From: Accumulibacter sp. | Lineage (GTDB): Bacteria > Pseudomonadota > Gammaproteobacteria > Burkholderiales > Rhodocyclaceae | NCBI RefSeq assembly: GCF_023806625.1 | Contig: NZ_JAMTDX010000072.1 | Span: forward strand, 44,137 to 108,136 | Length of the DNA stretch: 64,000 nucleotides | Direction: 5' to 3' | Part shown: positions 9,338-17,983 of the stretch, in pieces | Position numbering within the stretch: the first letter of the stretch is position 1 | How the letters are laid out: the number at the start of each line of letters is the position of its first letter | Made by a program: the position numbers and the translations under genes | Notes under the pieces: model-generated | The model's database searches: none | Told to the model about the DNA's origin: nothing | What the model saw: the letters and a program-made list of their open reading frames with translations, nothing else

Positions 9338-10642
9338 ATGGTCGGAACTCGCGAGACATCGGCGAAATCGGTGGACAGCGCCTGGTGGCACGGCCAGGCG
9401 GCAACCACCGCGCGCTCGATGTGGACCAGTTATCGAAGCGCCTTCCGCAACATCACTCGGCAGTATCGGCGAAGTGCCATGGGAATGGCTGCGGTCACCT
9501 TTGGCGTGGTCGCCCTGATCCTTGCCGAAGGCTTCGTCGAATGGATGTTCTGGGCGGCTCGAGAAGGGGCGATCCAGAGCGGGCTCGGCCACATTCACGT
9601 GGTGCGCGCGGGCTACCTCGAGAACGGTCAGGCCGATCCTGTGCGCTATCTGTTGCCGGACGACCGCGTCGAACGGGAAGCATTACGGAGCTTCCCGACG
9701 GTCCGCACACTCGCGCCGCGGCTGGCTTTCACCGGAATGGTCAGTCACGGCGAGGCAAGCGTGTCCTTCCTCGGCGAGGGAATGGACCCGGAAGCCGAGA
9801 AGATCGTCAGCTACGTCATGAGTCTGACCTCGGCCGGCGAGGTGCTGTCGAGCGACGATCCGACGGGGATCACTCTCGGACGCGGTCTCGCCGAGAACCT
9901 CGGCGTCGGGGTCGGTGACAAGGTCGTGCTCCTGGCAACGACGGGCTCGGGCGGGATCAACGCCGTCGAGGCCACGGTACGGGGCTTGTTCGTCTCGGCG
10001 AGCAAGGCCTACGACGACTCGGCCTTGCGCGTGCCGATGCCTCTGGCACAGCGCTTGTTGCGTCTGTCGGGCAGTCACCGCTGGATTCTCGCGCTGAACG
10101 ACACGAGCCAGACGACCGGCACTCTCCTCGCCCTACGCGAAGGCTTCCGCGATCACGGCCTGCAGTTCGTGCCGTGGTACGATCTTGCCGACTACTATCG
10201 CAAGACGGTCGCCTTGCTGAGCAGGCAGGTCTCGGTCGTCGAACTGATCATCGCCACGATCATCATCCTGAGCATCTCCAACACAATAATGATGAACGTT
10301 CTCGAACGGACGGCGGAGATCGGGACCTGCATGGCCATCGGGCGGCGCAGGAAGCAGATTCTCCTCGAGTTCGTCTGCGAAGGCATGACGATCGGAATGA
10401 TCGGCGGTCTCCTCGGTCTGGTCTTCGGTGGTCTGCTGAGCCAGCTGATCTCCTATGTCGGCATCCCGATGCCGGCACCGCCCGGGATGTCGCAGGGTTA
10501 CCCTGGGCAAATCCGGCTGACAGCGGCGCTGCTCGTCAGGGCGTTCCTGCTCGCCATGGGCACGGCCACCCTCGCCAGCATTTATCCGGCCTGGAAAGCC
10601 TCCCGTCTCGAGATCGTCAACGCCTTGCGCCACAACCGCTAG
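9338..10642 (+). CDS. FtsX/MacB-type ABC transporter permease
   Basis: A 434-residue inner-membrane permease of the LolC/MacB/FtsX type, which couples ATP hydrolysis to lipoprotein or substrate movement in the envelope. It has an N-terminal membrane segment (AAVTFGVVALILAEGFVEWM). A large periplasmic domain of about 200 residues follows, beginning with the GHIHVVRAGY region. Three C-terminal segments contain VVELIIATIIILSISNTIMM, then the ERTAEIGTCMAIGRRR coupling region and a final segment before ASIYPAWKASRLEIVNALRHNR. The ATG at 9338 has GGGAAGG 10 nt upstream; ATG 9419 is an alternative. It is followed after 15 bp by a second permease. No ATPase or periplasmic adaptor lies beside the pair. 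Confidence 0.88.
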   Translation: MVGTRETSAKSVDSAWWHGQAATTARSMWTSYRSAFRNITRQYRRSAMGMAAVTFGVVALILAEGFVEWMFWAAREGAIQSGLGHIHVVRAGYLENGQADPVRYLLPDDRVEREALRSFPTVRTLAPRLAFTGMVSHGEASVSFLGEGMDPEAEKIVSYVMSLTSAGEVLSSDDPTGITLGRGLAENLGVGVGDKVVLLATTGSGGINAVEATVRGLFVSASKAYDDSALRVPMPLAQRLLRLSGSHRWILALNDTSQTTGTLLALREGFRDHGLQFVPWYDLADYYRKTVALLSRQVSVVELIIATIIILSISNTIMMNVLERTAEIGTCMAIGRRRKQILLEFVCEGMTIGMIGGLLGLVFGGLLSQLISYVGIPMPAPPGMSQGYPGQIRLTAALLVRAFLLAMGTATLASIYPAWKASRLEIVNALRHNR

Positions 10643-10657
10643 CGCGGAGATTCGACC

Positions 10658-11869
10658 GTGCTCAAACTCGCCCTGCGCAACCTCTTCCGCAACCCTGGCC
10701 GGACCTTGATGACGCTGGCTTCGATTGTCTTCGGCGTCGTCAGCCTGATCCTCAGTGGCGGCTTCGTTCAGGACGTCTACGAGCAGCTCGCCGAGGCACT
10801 CATCCACTCGCAGTCGGGACACATTCAGGTATCGCGGGCTGGGTTTCATGCCCGGGGAACGCGGAACCCGGAAAACTTCCTGATCGAAGACCCGGAAGGA
10901 ATCCGGCGCACGATCCGTCAGCAGCCGGGCGTCGCAGGTGTGATGGCGCGAATCAGCTTTTCGGGCCTGCTCAGCAACGGGCGAACCGACTGGCCGATCG
11001 TCGGCGAAGGGGTCGAGCCAGAGAAGGAGGCCGCGCTCGGCAGCCAACTGCGGATCACTTCGGGAGAACAGCTTGCCGCCGACCAGCCAAATCAGATTCT
11101 GGTGGGCGACGGCGTCGCGAGGACGCTGGGCCTGCACACTGGAGATCAGGTCACGGTGCTGCTGAGCACGGCCGAAGGCGCGCTGAACAGCATCGACCTG
11201 CGCGTCGTCGGGACGTTCCAGAGCTTCTCTTCGGATTTCGACGCCCGCGCGGTGAGGATTCCGCTCGTCGCCGCGCAGGAATCGCTCGGAACGCGCGGCG
11301 CCAATTCCCTGGTCGTAGCGCTGCAGCAGACCGATCAGACCAACGAAGCCCTGCGCGGTCTGCGCCAGCGAATCGACACGAGAATCTTCGAGGTCCTCGC
11401 CTGGCCGGAACTGAATCCGTTCTACGAAGGCGTCGTCGCAGTCTATGAGAGACAGTTTGGCGTCTTGCAGGTGATCATCCTGCTGCTCGTCCTGATCAGC
11501 GTGGCCAACAGCGTGAATATGAGCGCATTCGAGCGAGTTGGCGAGTTCGGCACGATGATGGCACTCGGCGACCGGGGAGGAGCGCTTTTTCGGCTGCTGG
11601 TGGTCGAGAACGTCCTGCTCGGGAGTGGCGGCGCACTGGTCGGAGTCGTCCTGGCGGTCCTGCTTGCCCTGGCCATTTCGGCAATCGGCATCCCGATGCC
11701 TCCGCCGCCGGACGCCAACGTCGGCTACACGGCGCATATCCGCATCGTCCCCAGGGTGCTGGTCGAGGCTTGCCTCGTCGGGTTCAGCGCGACCGTTGTC
11801 GCTGCGCTGCTCCCCGCCTGGCGGATCGCCAGGATTCCGGTCGCCGAGGCACTGCGGCAGAATCAGTAA
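10658..11869 (+). CDS. FtsX/MacB-type ABC transporter permease (second of pair)
   Basis: A 403-residue permease homologous to its upstream neighbour. It shares the same order: N-terminal helix (LASIVFGVVSLILSGGFVQD), a periplasmic domain starting GHIQVSRAGF, then three helices with FERVGEFGTMMALGDRGG and the terminal LPAWRIARIPVAEALRQNQ. The GTG start at 10658 follows GGAGA by 7 nt. The two proteins probably form a heterodimeric permease needing an ATPase encoded elsewhere. LolC/LolE-like lipoprotein export or an MacB-like exporter are both possible. Nothing in the sequence fixes the substrate. Confidence 0.88.
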   Translation: MLKLALRNLFRNPGRTLMTLASIVFGVVSLILSGGFVQDVYEQLAEALIHSQSGHIQVSRAGFHARGTRNPENFLIEDPEGIRRTIRQQPGVAGVMARISFSGLLSNGRTDWPIVGEGVEPEKEAALGSQLRITSGEQLAADQPNQILVGDGVARTLGLHTGDQVTVLLSTAEGALNSIDLRVVGTFQSFSSDFDARAVRIPLVAAQESLGTRGANSLVVALQQTDQTNEALRGLRQRIDTRIFEVLAWPELNPFYEGVVAVYERQFGVLQVIILLLVLISVANSVNMSAFERVGEFGTMMALGDRGGALFRLLVVENVLLGSGGALVGVVLAVLLALAISAIGIPMPPPPDANVGYTAHIRIVPRVLVEACLVGFSATVVAALLPAWRIARIPVAEALRQNQ

Positions 11870-12012
11870 CTATCGTTATTCCGCGTCAGCGCAGAAGGAG
11901 CCCGCCGCGCCACTTTCGATAGGGTGCACGGGAAGCGCAGGGACGGGTCGGTGCACCGTGCCACGAGTGTGCCGTTCAAGAAAGCCCGCGAGCGTAATTG
12001 CGAGACGACACA

Positions 12013-12711
12013 CTAGACCGAACCGCAGGCCGTTGCTACCCCTTGCTCCGCGCGGTGGCCGATTCGCCGCGCCGGAACGCCAGCCCAGATCTCGCCCGGA
12101 CCGATCCGGGTGCCCTTGGTGACGATTGCTCCGCAGGAGACAATCGCTCCATCGGCGACCTCGACGCCGGGCATGATGATCGCGTGGCCGCCGATGGTCA
12201 CGTCGTTTCCGATCTTCACGGTCAGCAGCTCGAAGCGGCCCCCTTCGATGACGTGCGCAGCGACAATCGCGTCGTGCCCGATGACGCAGCGGTCACCGAT
12301 AGAGGTCAGCGCGGGATCCATCAGCGCGCCGGCAGTGTAACTGTCTTGCCCCATACGCGCTCCGAGCCCCAGGTAAACGAAACGCATCAGCGGTACCGGC
12401 AGAACGTGTCCCCACACCAGGTGGTTGAAGATCATCAGGTAAAAGAGAATATTGATCTGTGCGAGAAACTCGGCACGCGAACCGGGGCGCACCTCGCCGA
12501 GCTCGAGCGGCAGGATCCAGAAGAAGACGCGATAGACGAGGATCGCATAGACGTGGATCAGCACCAACGCGATCAGGAAAATCGTGACTCCCCGGAAATC
12601 GCCGAGCTCGGCATTGCCAAAGCAGAGCCAAGTAGTGGCGATCGCCAAGGTCAGGATTACCATTGACAGAAGCAGGAAGCAGAAGATCTGCCACGTCTTG
12701 ATCTTGCGCAT
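12013..12711 (-). CDS. Membrane-anchored hexapeptide-repeat acyltransferase-like protein
   Basis: A 232-residue protein with three or so hydrophobic segments at the N-terminus (IFCFLLLSMVILTLAIATTW, then TIFLIALVLIHVYAILVY, then a stretch near NILFYLMIFNHLVWG). A C-terminal left-handed parallel beta-helix shows hexapeptide periodicity from GLGARMG through IGNDVTIGGHAIIMPGVEV to GAIVTKGTRIGPGEIWAGVP. Such C-terminal domains belong to O-acetyltransferases for sugars and cell-surface polymers, but the membrane fusion makes the acceptor uncertain. The ATG at 12711 is chosen because GGAGG lies 8 nt upstream. A longer frame upstream lacks this site. The gene lies alone on the minus strand and converges with the permease pair. 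Confidence 0.82.
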   Translation of the reverse strand: MRKIKTWQIFCFLLLSMVILTLAIATTWLCFGNAELGDFRGVTIFLIALVLIHVYAILVYRVFFWILPLELGEVRPGSRAEFLAQINILFYLMIFNHLVWGHVLPVPLMRFVYLGLGARMGQDSYTAGALMDPALTSIGDRCVIGHDAIVAAHVIEGGRFELLTVKIGNDVTIGGHAIIMPGVEVADGAIVSCGAIVTKGTRIGPGEIWAGVPARRIGHRAEQGVATACGSV

Positions 12712-13220
12712 TTTCTTTCCCTCCAGGGCGTAGCGATCGTCCGACCGTACTGCAGCGCGGCACGATCGAAACTGCCGCGGCGGGGCAGTCAGCGACTGGT
12801 TCGCGATCTCGCGCACGGCCTAATGCTACCTAACGGCGAGCCTGCCGGCAATCACCTTCCCGGCGTCAGAGTGGTTCGCACGCGGATAGGCTGTGGAACC
12901 TGAGGGCAAGAAGGCGGCGGCAATGATACCAGATACGCTCAGGCGCTCAAGGATCGGGTGGTGGCGAAGCTACTGCTAACGGGGTGTGCGGCGGTAGAGA
13001 AGCCATCCCGGCAAGTCGGAATCTCGCTGGCGGCGCCAGAGCGTCGTCGGGCGGACGCGCGCTCCTGGCCAACTCCAGACCCGGCTACCCTCGAAATCCT
13101 TCCAATATGTTCCACCAACGCCATTCCGAGATCCGCTCGCTTGATCATACCCCGGAGCCGCTGACTTCCTTTCGCCTCACCGGATTCATCATCACCGCAC
13201 CGCCGGCTGCCTCGACAAAC
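12712..13220. other. Intergenic region with no supported gene
   Basis: About 500 bp between the hexapeptide protein and the GMC oxidoreductase. Short open frames occur on both strands, including 69 codons on the minus strand at 12939-13148, but none has a convincing ribosome-binding site or a recognised domain. It may hold decayed coding DNA belonging to the mobile patch that follows. Confidence 0.35.
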
Positions 13221-14906
13221 TCATAGCCTTCTCCCGCGAACCCCGGTCGCGCAAGGCGTGACCTCGCGCAATGCCGCGTCATTGTCTTCCTTCACGATAT
13301 GTCGCGCCACCCGGAGCGCGTTGGCGGCAACCGTGAGTGCCGGATTGGTTCCTCCACTCGACGGGAAGAACGAGGCATCGACAATATAGAGGTTGGACAT
13401 CCCATGTGCCCGATTATAGCTGTCCACTACACTTCCCGTCGGGTCGATACCCATTCGGCACGTCCCGCAGACATGCGCCAGCCGCCTGTTGTTTTCCGCC
13501 TGTTCGACACAGATGTATTTGCATCGTCCGAGAATCTTGGCCATCGATCGCCGGAACAGCGCAATCCGCTCTGCTTCCTCTTTCCGCACCCGGTATCGGA
13601 AGACAATCTTCCCCCCGCCGATAATCGACGATGCCTCTGATACCAGGACCTGATTCTCCTCGAACGGCGCATCCTCCAATATGCTGGCCAACACCACCCC
13701 ACCCGCAAATCTTCGGGAAATTGCTCGCCTCAGTATCGGCTTGATCATCCTAAGCCCATTCTTCAAGACTTTCCCGATCCGCCCGGTCATCATCCCTTCC
13801 AGCTCTGCGATCATCACCTCGAACGGCGGCAGACCTCCGAATGACTGGATCGTCCCCAGCTTTTGCCCATCCGACAGGTACAGGTCATTGCAGCCAATTT
13901 CCTTCCGCTCTCCTCCCTCGCACCGCCGAGGATACACCACGTACAAATCCACATAGTGCCGCATGAGATTCTTTCCCACCTGTCCTGATCGGTTCGCCAA
14001 TCCCTCGGGCCATTCCTCCGATTTTGATTGCAACAGGATCCGCGGGGTCTCCAGAGCTCCGGCCGCGAGAACGACTTTCCTGGCCGACACTACCGCTCTT
14101 TGTCCCGCTCGCTCACATACCACCTCTGTCACTCTGTCTCGGCTCGCGTTTAGCTTGAGCACAGTACATTCCGCCCACAACTCCGCCCCATACTCTTCGA
14201 GCGCTGGCCTCAAACACACCTCCGCGCTATCCCCCTTCCCATGGGTGGGGCAGAGAACACCTTGGCAACCGGGACAGGTATCCCTGCTCTTATGGGCCAC
14301 GGGCAGTCGGTAGGGATGCAGGCCCTTCTGGGTAAGCAAGTCCCAGATTTCCTTTGACGCCGGGCTCAGCGGCGGGAGCGACATTTGGCCGTTGCTCACA
14401 CCATACAACTCCTCGGCGTCCCTGTAATAAGGAACAAGCTCCTCGTAGCCGATGGGCCAGTGCGCCGGAAGCGTCGTTTGTTGGGGAGCGGGGTGATACT
14501 GACGGGGCGAAAAATCTTCCGGATGTAATCGTTCCAGCACCGCGCCATAGAGGGCTGATGATCCCCCACTGCCACACCCGATGAATGGCAAAAATCCCTT
14601 GGGCTTGCCCCCCGAAATATCCCAGACAGCTTCCGTGGCCCGGCCCGACGCTCGAAAGACATCGCCTCTCCGGTCATCGGGAGATTGCCCGGCCAGCGTT
14701 TCGGGATACTGGCCGCGTAAAGCGTCTGCCGCGGACAGATGCGACCGGCCTTTCTCTAGGAACAGAACTCGCTGCCCCGCTTTGGCGAGTTCATAGCCCA
14801 TCGTCGCCCCGCCCATCCCGGTACCAATCACGACCACATCCCAATTCTCAGCTGAAGGCCGTGAGCCGATCGGCAACGCCCCAGCGCGATTTTCCAGATC
14901 TGTCAT
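13221..14906 (-). CDS. GMC-family FAD-dependent oxidoreductase
   Basis: A 561-residue flavoprotein of the glucose-methanol-choline oxidoreductase family. The FAD-binding Rossmann motif VIGTGMGGATMGYELAKAG begins near residue 26. The region GCGSGGSSALYGAVLERL is the second flavin signature. The C-terminal part has HVCGTCRMGIDPTGSVVD and then NLYIVDASFFPSSGGTNPAL, the usual family ending with the active-site His region. An unusual CPGCQGVLC cluster around residue 210 could bind metal or form disulphides. Substrate is unknown; sterol-like or sugar alcohols are common in the family. ATG 14906 begins 3 bases after the transposase stop. It lies downstream of the reductase-methyltransferase gene on the same strand, with an IS element in between. 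Codon use looks less GC-rich than that of the surrounding housekeeping genes. Confidence 0.9.
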   Translation of the reverse strand: MTDLENRAGALPIGSRPSAENWDVVVIGTGMGGATMGYELAKAGQRVLFLEKGRSHLSAADALRGQYPETLAGQSPDDRRGDVFRASGRATEAVWDISGGKPKGFLPFIGCGSGGSSALYGAVLERLHPEDFSPRQYHPAPQQTTLPAHWPIGYEELVPYYRDAEELYGVSNGQMSLPPLSPASKEIWDLLTQKGLHPYRLPVAHKSRDTCPGCQGVLCPTHGKGDSAEVCLRPALEEYGAELWAECTVLKLNASRDRVTEVVCERAGQRAVVSARKVVLAAGALETPRILLQSKSEEWPEGLANRSGQVGKNLMRHYVDLYVVYPRRCEGGERKEIGCNDLYLSDGQKLGTIQSFGGLPPFEVMIAELEGMMTGRIGKVLKNGLRMIKPILRRAISRRFAGGVVLASILEDAPFEENQVLVSEASSIIGGGKIVFRYRVRKEEAERIALFRRSMAKILGRCKYICVEQAENNRRLAHVCGTCRMGIDPTGSVVDSYNRAHGMSNLYIVDASFFPSSGGTNPALTVAANALRVARHIVKEDNDAALREVTPCATGVRGRRL

Positions 14907-14908
14907 AA

Positions 14909-15973
14909 TCAACCTACCCAGCAATGAACGATGATCCTCGAGACGCTTTGGGCGCACTCGGGACGCCCAAAGAACCCTCGCACGATCTCTGGCAAGCCCT
15001 GCAGACGTTGCAGCGCCGCCTGAATCAGGCGGCGCATGCTGGACGTGTCGACCGGCTCTTTTTCGGCCACCCGCTCGTTGACGTTCTCCCACACCGGCTC
15101 GTCGGGGTTGAACTGGGGCGAGTCGGGCGGCAGGAAGTGCAACTCGAGCATCCCGCTGGTGGACGCGACGTATTCGCGAACCAGTTGGCCTCCATGCATC
15201 GAATGACCATCGACGACCATGAATATCGGCTGCGTCGCTCCGAGCTTGAGTTGTCCGAGGAAAATGCGGAATACCGTGGCGTTGACCAGGCCCTGGTGGA
15301 GCATGAATTGCAATTGGCCGCCCGCGCCAATCGCCGAGAGCATCTGGAAGGAGACGCGCTGTCCGCCAGCGCCGACGACCGGCGTCTGGCCGCGAGGCGC
15401 CCAAGTTGTGCGGGCATGGCAATCCGAGCGCATCCCGGCCTCGTCGGCGAACATGATCCACGCCGCGCGCGCCCTGGCGCGCGCGTGCAGCGCCGGGTAC
15501 TCTTCCGTGTGCCAGCGCTGCACCAGCGTGCGATCCTGTCGATCGGCACGGTAAAGACGACACTGCGCCGTGAATCCGAGTTGCCGCATCACCTTGGCCA
15601 GCGTGCGCCGGCTCAGCGTCATTTGCAACTGTCGCTCGATGAGCCTGCCGATCAAGCGCAAGGACCACGACCCAAACGCGAACCTCACCTGCTCGGGCGT
15701 GCGCCCCCGAACCGCATCGGCCGTCCAGCGCGACTGCTCAGGGCTGACTTTCGGCGGCCGACCGGCGCCTTCGCCTGCGCGCAACCCATTCTGACCGCCC
15801 CCGCAAAATGCCGCCACCCATTTGCCTACGCCACGCCAGCCCACATGCAAATGGCGCGCCACGTCACTCACGGGCCTGCCCGCGCGAACCATTTTCCCGC
15901 TTTCCCTGCCCACCCATTGTTGTTCCATCCGCCGCGCACTGAAAACCGGGCGTCCGGGTATGCGGTAGTCCAT
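14909..15973 (-). CDS. IS630-family transposase
   Basis: A 354-residue DDE transposase. The N-terminal helix-turn-helix region (GRPVSDVARHLHVGWRGVGKW) is followed by the catalytic core: IMFADEAGMRSD (first Asp), IFMVVDGHSMHGG (second Asp) and LPPDSPQFNPDEPVWENV (third acidic residue). This order is typical of the IS630/Tc1-mariner group. The frame is intact, so the element may still be active. The ATG at 15973 is chosen because the family starts near this point; the longer frame to 16057 is not needed. The stop lies 2 bp before the GMC start codon. Confidence 0.92.
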   Translation of the reverse strand: MDYRIPGRPVFSARRMEQQWVGRESGKMVRAGRPVSDVARHLHVGWRGVGKWVAAFCGGGQNGLRAGEGAGRPPKVSPEQSRWTADAVRGRTPEQVRFAFGSWSLRLIGRLIERQLQMTLSRRTLAKVMRQLGFTAQCRLYRADRQDRTLVQRWHTEEYPALHARARARAAWIMFADEAGMRSDCHARTTWAPRGQTPVVGAGGQRVSFQMLSAIGAGGQLQFMLHQGLVNATVFRIFLGQLKLGATQPIFMVVDGHSMHGGQLVREYVASTSGMLELHFLPPDSPQFNPDEPVWENVNERVAEKEPVDTSSMRRLIQAALQRLQGLPEIVRGFFGRPECAQSVSRIIVHCWVG

Positions 15974-16041
15974 GCCCCCTGGCCTACAACAGAGATACGG
16001 CGCGCCAATATGCAAATGCACTGCATTTCTCGATTTGCTGG
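14918..16041 (-). mobile_element. IS630-family insertion sequence, ends approximate
   Basis: The transposase gene is bracketed by a short inverted match, CCAGCAA at 14918-14924 and TTGCTGG at 16035-16041, giving an element of about 1.12 kb. That is a normal size for IS630. The inverted repeats are too short here to be sure of exact ends, and I did not find a clean TA target duplication. It sits between two co-directional minus-strand genes. Confidence 0.55.
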
Positions 16042-16084
16042 CAACCGCAGATGTCACGCCCGTCGCTTCTCCCCGGGCATTGCC

Positions 16085-17935
16085 CTATCCCGGCTTGCGC
16101 AGTATCACCGCCGGCTCGAAGGCCGATGGCAGGAAATACCCAAAGCAGGCGTAAAACAGCAGCCACGGCCTCTTCAGGATTACCAACCCCGCCGCCGGGC
16201 TCATCGCCTGCTCCATATCGTGGCCATGGGCCTTGAGCAACTCATCCAGGAACCGGTAATTTGCAAACGGGCGCAGTGTATCGTGGTACGAACGCTCGAA
16301 GGTCTTGATGCATTCCACCCCTTGCTCCCTGCCCAACTCCCTGATCGCCATGTGGCTGGCGATCAGCCGGTGATAAGGCTGATGCAGCTTTGTGATTTGC
16401 GCCTCGAGGTTGGCCATGTCGACCATGCGCGTGTCCGGAGTCCCTATGTACAGGTAGCCACCTGGCTTGACAAGCTCAAGAGCCTCCCGCACCATTCCCT
16501 GGAAGTCATCGGCATGTTCGATGGTGTCATTCAACACCACCCAATCGTACTCCGCCCCACTCGCCGGTTTGCTTTTGAACGGGTCAACAAACGGGTCGTA
16601 GCCGTCGACCCGGGTGAACCCGCGCTCCTTGAGGAAATTCATGAACAGCCCATTCCCACACCCATAATCCAGAACCCGGTGCTGCGTCGCCAAACCAGAT
16701 CCCTGAAGCCGGCCCAACAAGTTGCTCATCGTGGCTCGGGCGAAAAAATCCGGCTTTCGTTTGTTCAACGGGTAATCCCGGTAGATATCTTCATAGGACA
16801 CCGGGTCGATATTCTGCAGGCTCAGACATTGCGGGCAACGCCAGATGCGGAAGCGGCTGTCCTTGAAGCGATGGGTGTTACCCTGCACCAGCCCAAAATC
16901 CTTTGCCGCGGGATGGCGGTCGCAGAACTTGCAGAACTTGCAGGCGACGGGCTCTTCGAAGTTGGTTGTGCCCCGGTAGAGGTAGTGGAGTGTCTTCTTG
17001 ACTCCTTCTGCAAAGGCGACGGGGGTCCATCCCAGCTCTCGTTGGGCCTTCAACGATGACGGTCGGCTCTCGAACTGGAAGAACTCATAGATCGACTTGA
17101 AGATCAGAGGCGGCCTCTTGGTCCATTTCGAGACAATATCCATCCCCTGGACGCAAATCCTGCCCAGCCAATTCGGAAGAACCCAGGGCACCTTCTCCAT
17201 ACCGAGTTCCTCGGCGACGACTTGGCCCATTTCGGCCCAGGCCATATACCGCTCGTTCAAGATGAATCGCTCGCCGGGGCGTCCCTTCTCTTCCGCAGCC
17301 AGACATCCTGCGGCCACGTCTTCGACATACACCAGCGGCAGCCCCCCAGAAGTCAGGGCGGGAATCCTGTTCGCCCGAAAATCCATCAGGAACTTGATGA
17401 ACCAGGACTCGATTGGATGGGGACCATACATCGCCGTGGGGTGAATGAAGACGGCGGGAAGGCCGCGCTCGAAAGCCCTCCACACCTCCTGATCGGCGAG
17501 TTGCTTGGAACGGGCGTAGGCAAACGGCTTTGGCTGCAACATCATGCAGCTTTCGTCCAGGGTGCCGGCCTGCTCGGTTCGAAATGTTTCGATGGTCGAA
17601 ACATAGACAAATTTCTTGAGTGCTTTCCCCTGGAGAGCGATGAGAAGATTCTGCGTCCCTTGGAAATTGACCTGGTGAAAAAGGTGGGGATCGAGAACCC
17701 ATTGATCGGGCATTCCCGCCGCGTGATAAACCACGGCCACGTCCTCCGCTGCCTTCTTGAGGCTGGCGACATCGGAAAGGTCCCCTTCACAAACTTCAAC
17801 CGCAGATGGAAAGAGGCGCCGGGCCTTTGCCATGGAGCGCACCAGAAGGCGAACGCGCCTGCCGTCTCTGAGAAGGCGTTGGACGAGGTGATAGCCCAAG
17901 AAGCCGGTTGCGCCAGTAACGAGAGTGATGTCCAT
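16085..17935 (-). CDS. Fusion of extended SDR reductase/epimerase and SAM methyltransferase
   Basis: A 616-residue two-domain protein. Residues 1 to about 330 form an NAD(P)-dependent extended short-chain dehydrogenase: TGATGFLG at 7-14, a VYVSTIETF strand with the catalytic Ser/Thr, and YARSK as the YxxxK pair. This resembles 3-beta-HSD, epimerase and dihydroflavonol-reductase proteins. A Cys-rich zinc-ribbon-like segment follows (CKFCKFC, then CPQC). The C-terminal half is a class I methyltransferase with VLDYGCGNGLFMNFL and the post-I segment NDTIEHADDFQGMV. The ATG at 17935 has GGAGG 6 nt upstream and is preferred over a longer frame. With the downstream GMC oxidoreductase it suggests a small modification pathway for a lipid, sugar or natural product. 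The exact substrate is unknown. Confidence 0.85.
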   Translation of the reverse strand: MDITLVTGATGFLGYHLVQRLLRDGRRVRLLVRSMAKARRLFPSAVEVCEGDLSDVASLKKAAEDVAVVYHAAGMPDQWVLDPHLFHQVNFQGTQNLLIALQGKALKKFVYVSTIETFRTEQAGTLDESCMMLQPKPFAYARSKQLADQEVWRAFERGLPAVFIHPTAMYGPHPIESWFIKFLMDFRANRIPALTSGGLPLVYVEDVAAGCLAAEEKGRPGERFILNERYMAWAEMGQVVAEELGMEKVPWVLPNWLGRICVQGMDIVSKWTKRPPLIFKSIYEFFQFESRPSSLKAQRELGWTPVAFAEGVKKTLHYLYRGTTNFEEPVACKFCKFCDRHPAAKDFGLVQGNTHRFKDSRFRIWRCPQCLSLQNIDPVSYEDIYRDYPLNKRKPDFFARATMSNLLGRLQGSGLATQHRVLDYGCGNGLFMNFLKERGFTRVDGYDPFVDPFKSKPASGAEYDWVVLNDTIEHADDFQGMVREALELVKPGGYLYIGTPDTRMVDMANLEAQITKLHQPYHRLIASHMAIRELGREQGVECIKTFERSYHDTLRPFANYRFLDELLKAHGHDMEQAMSPAAGLVILKRPWLLFYACFGYFLPSAFEPAVILRKPG

Positions 17936-17983
17936 GTGTTCCTCCATTCGCATGGGAAGGCGCTGGCCCAAGGTTGGCGAGCA

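Noticed and set aside
14907-15668. An upstream extension of the GMC oxidoreductase frame into the IS630 transposase
   Set aside because: The family N-terminus begins at ATG 14906 with the FAD motif close behind. The extension is the antisense-like third frame of the transposase and has no oxidoreductase similarity.
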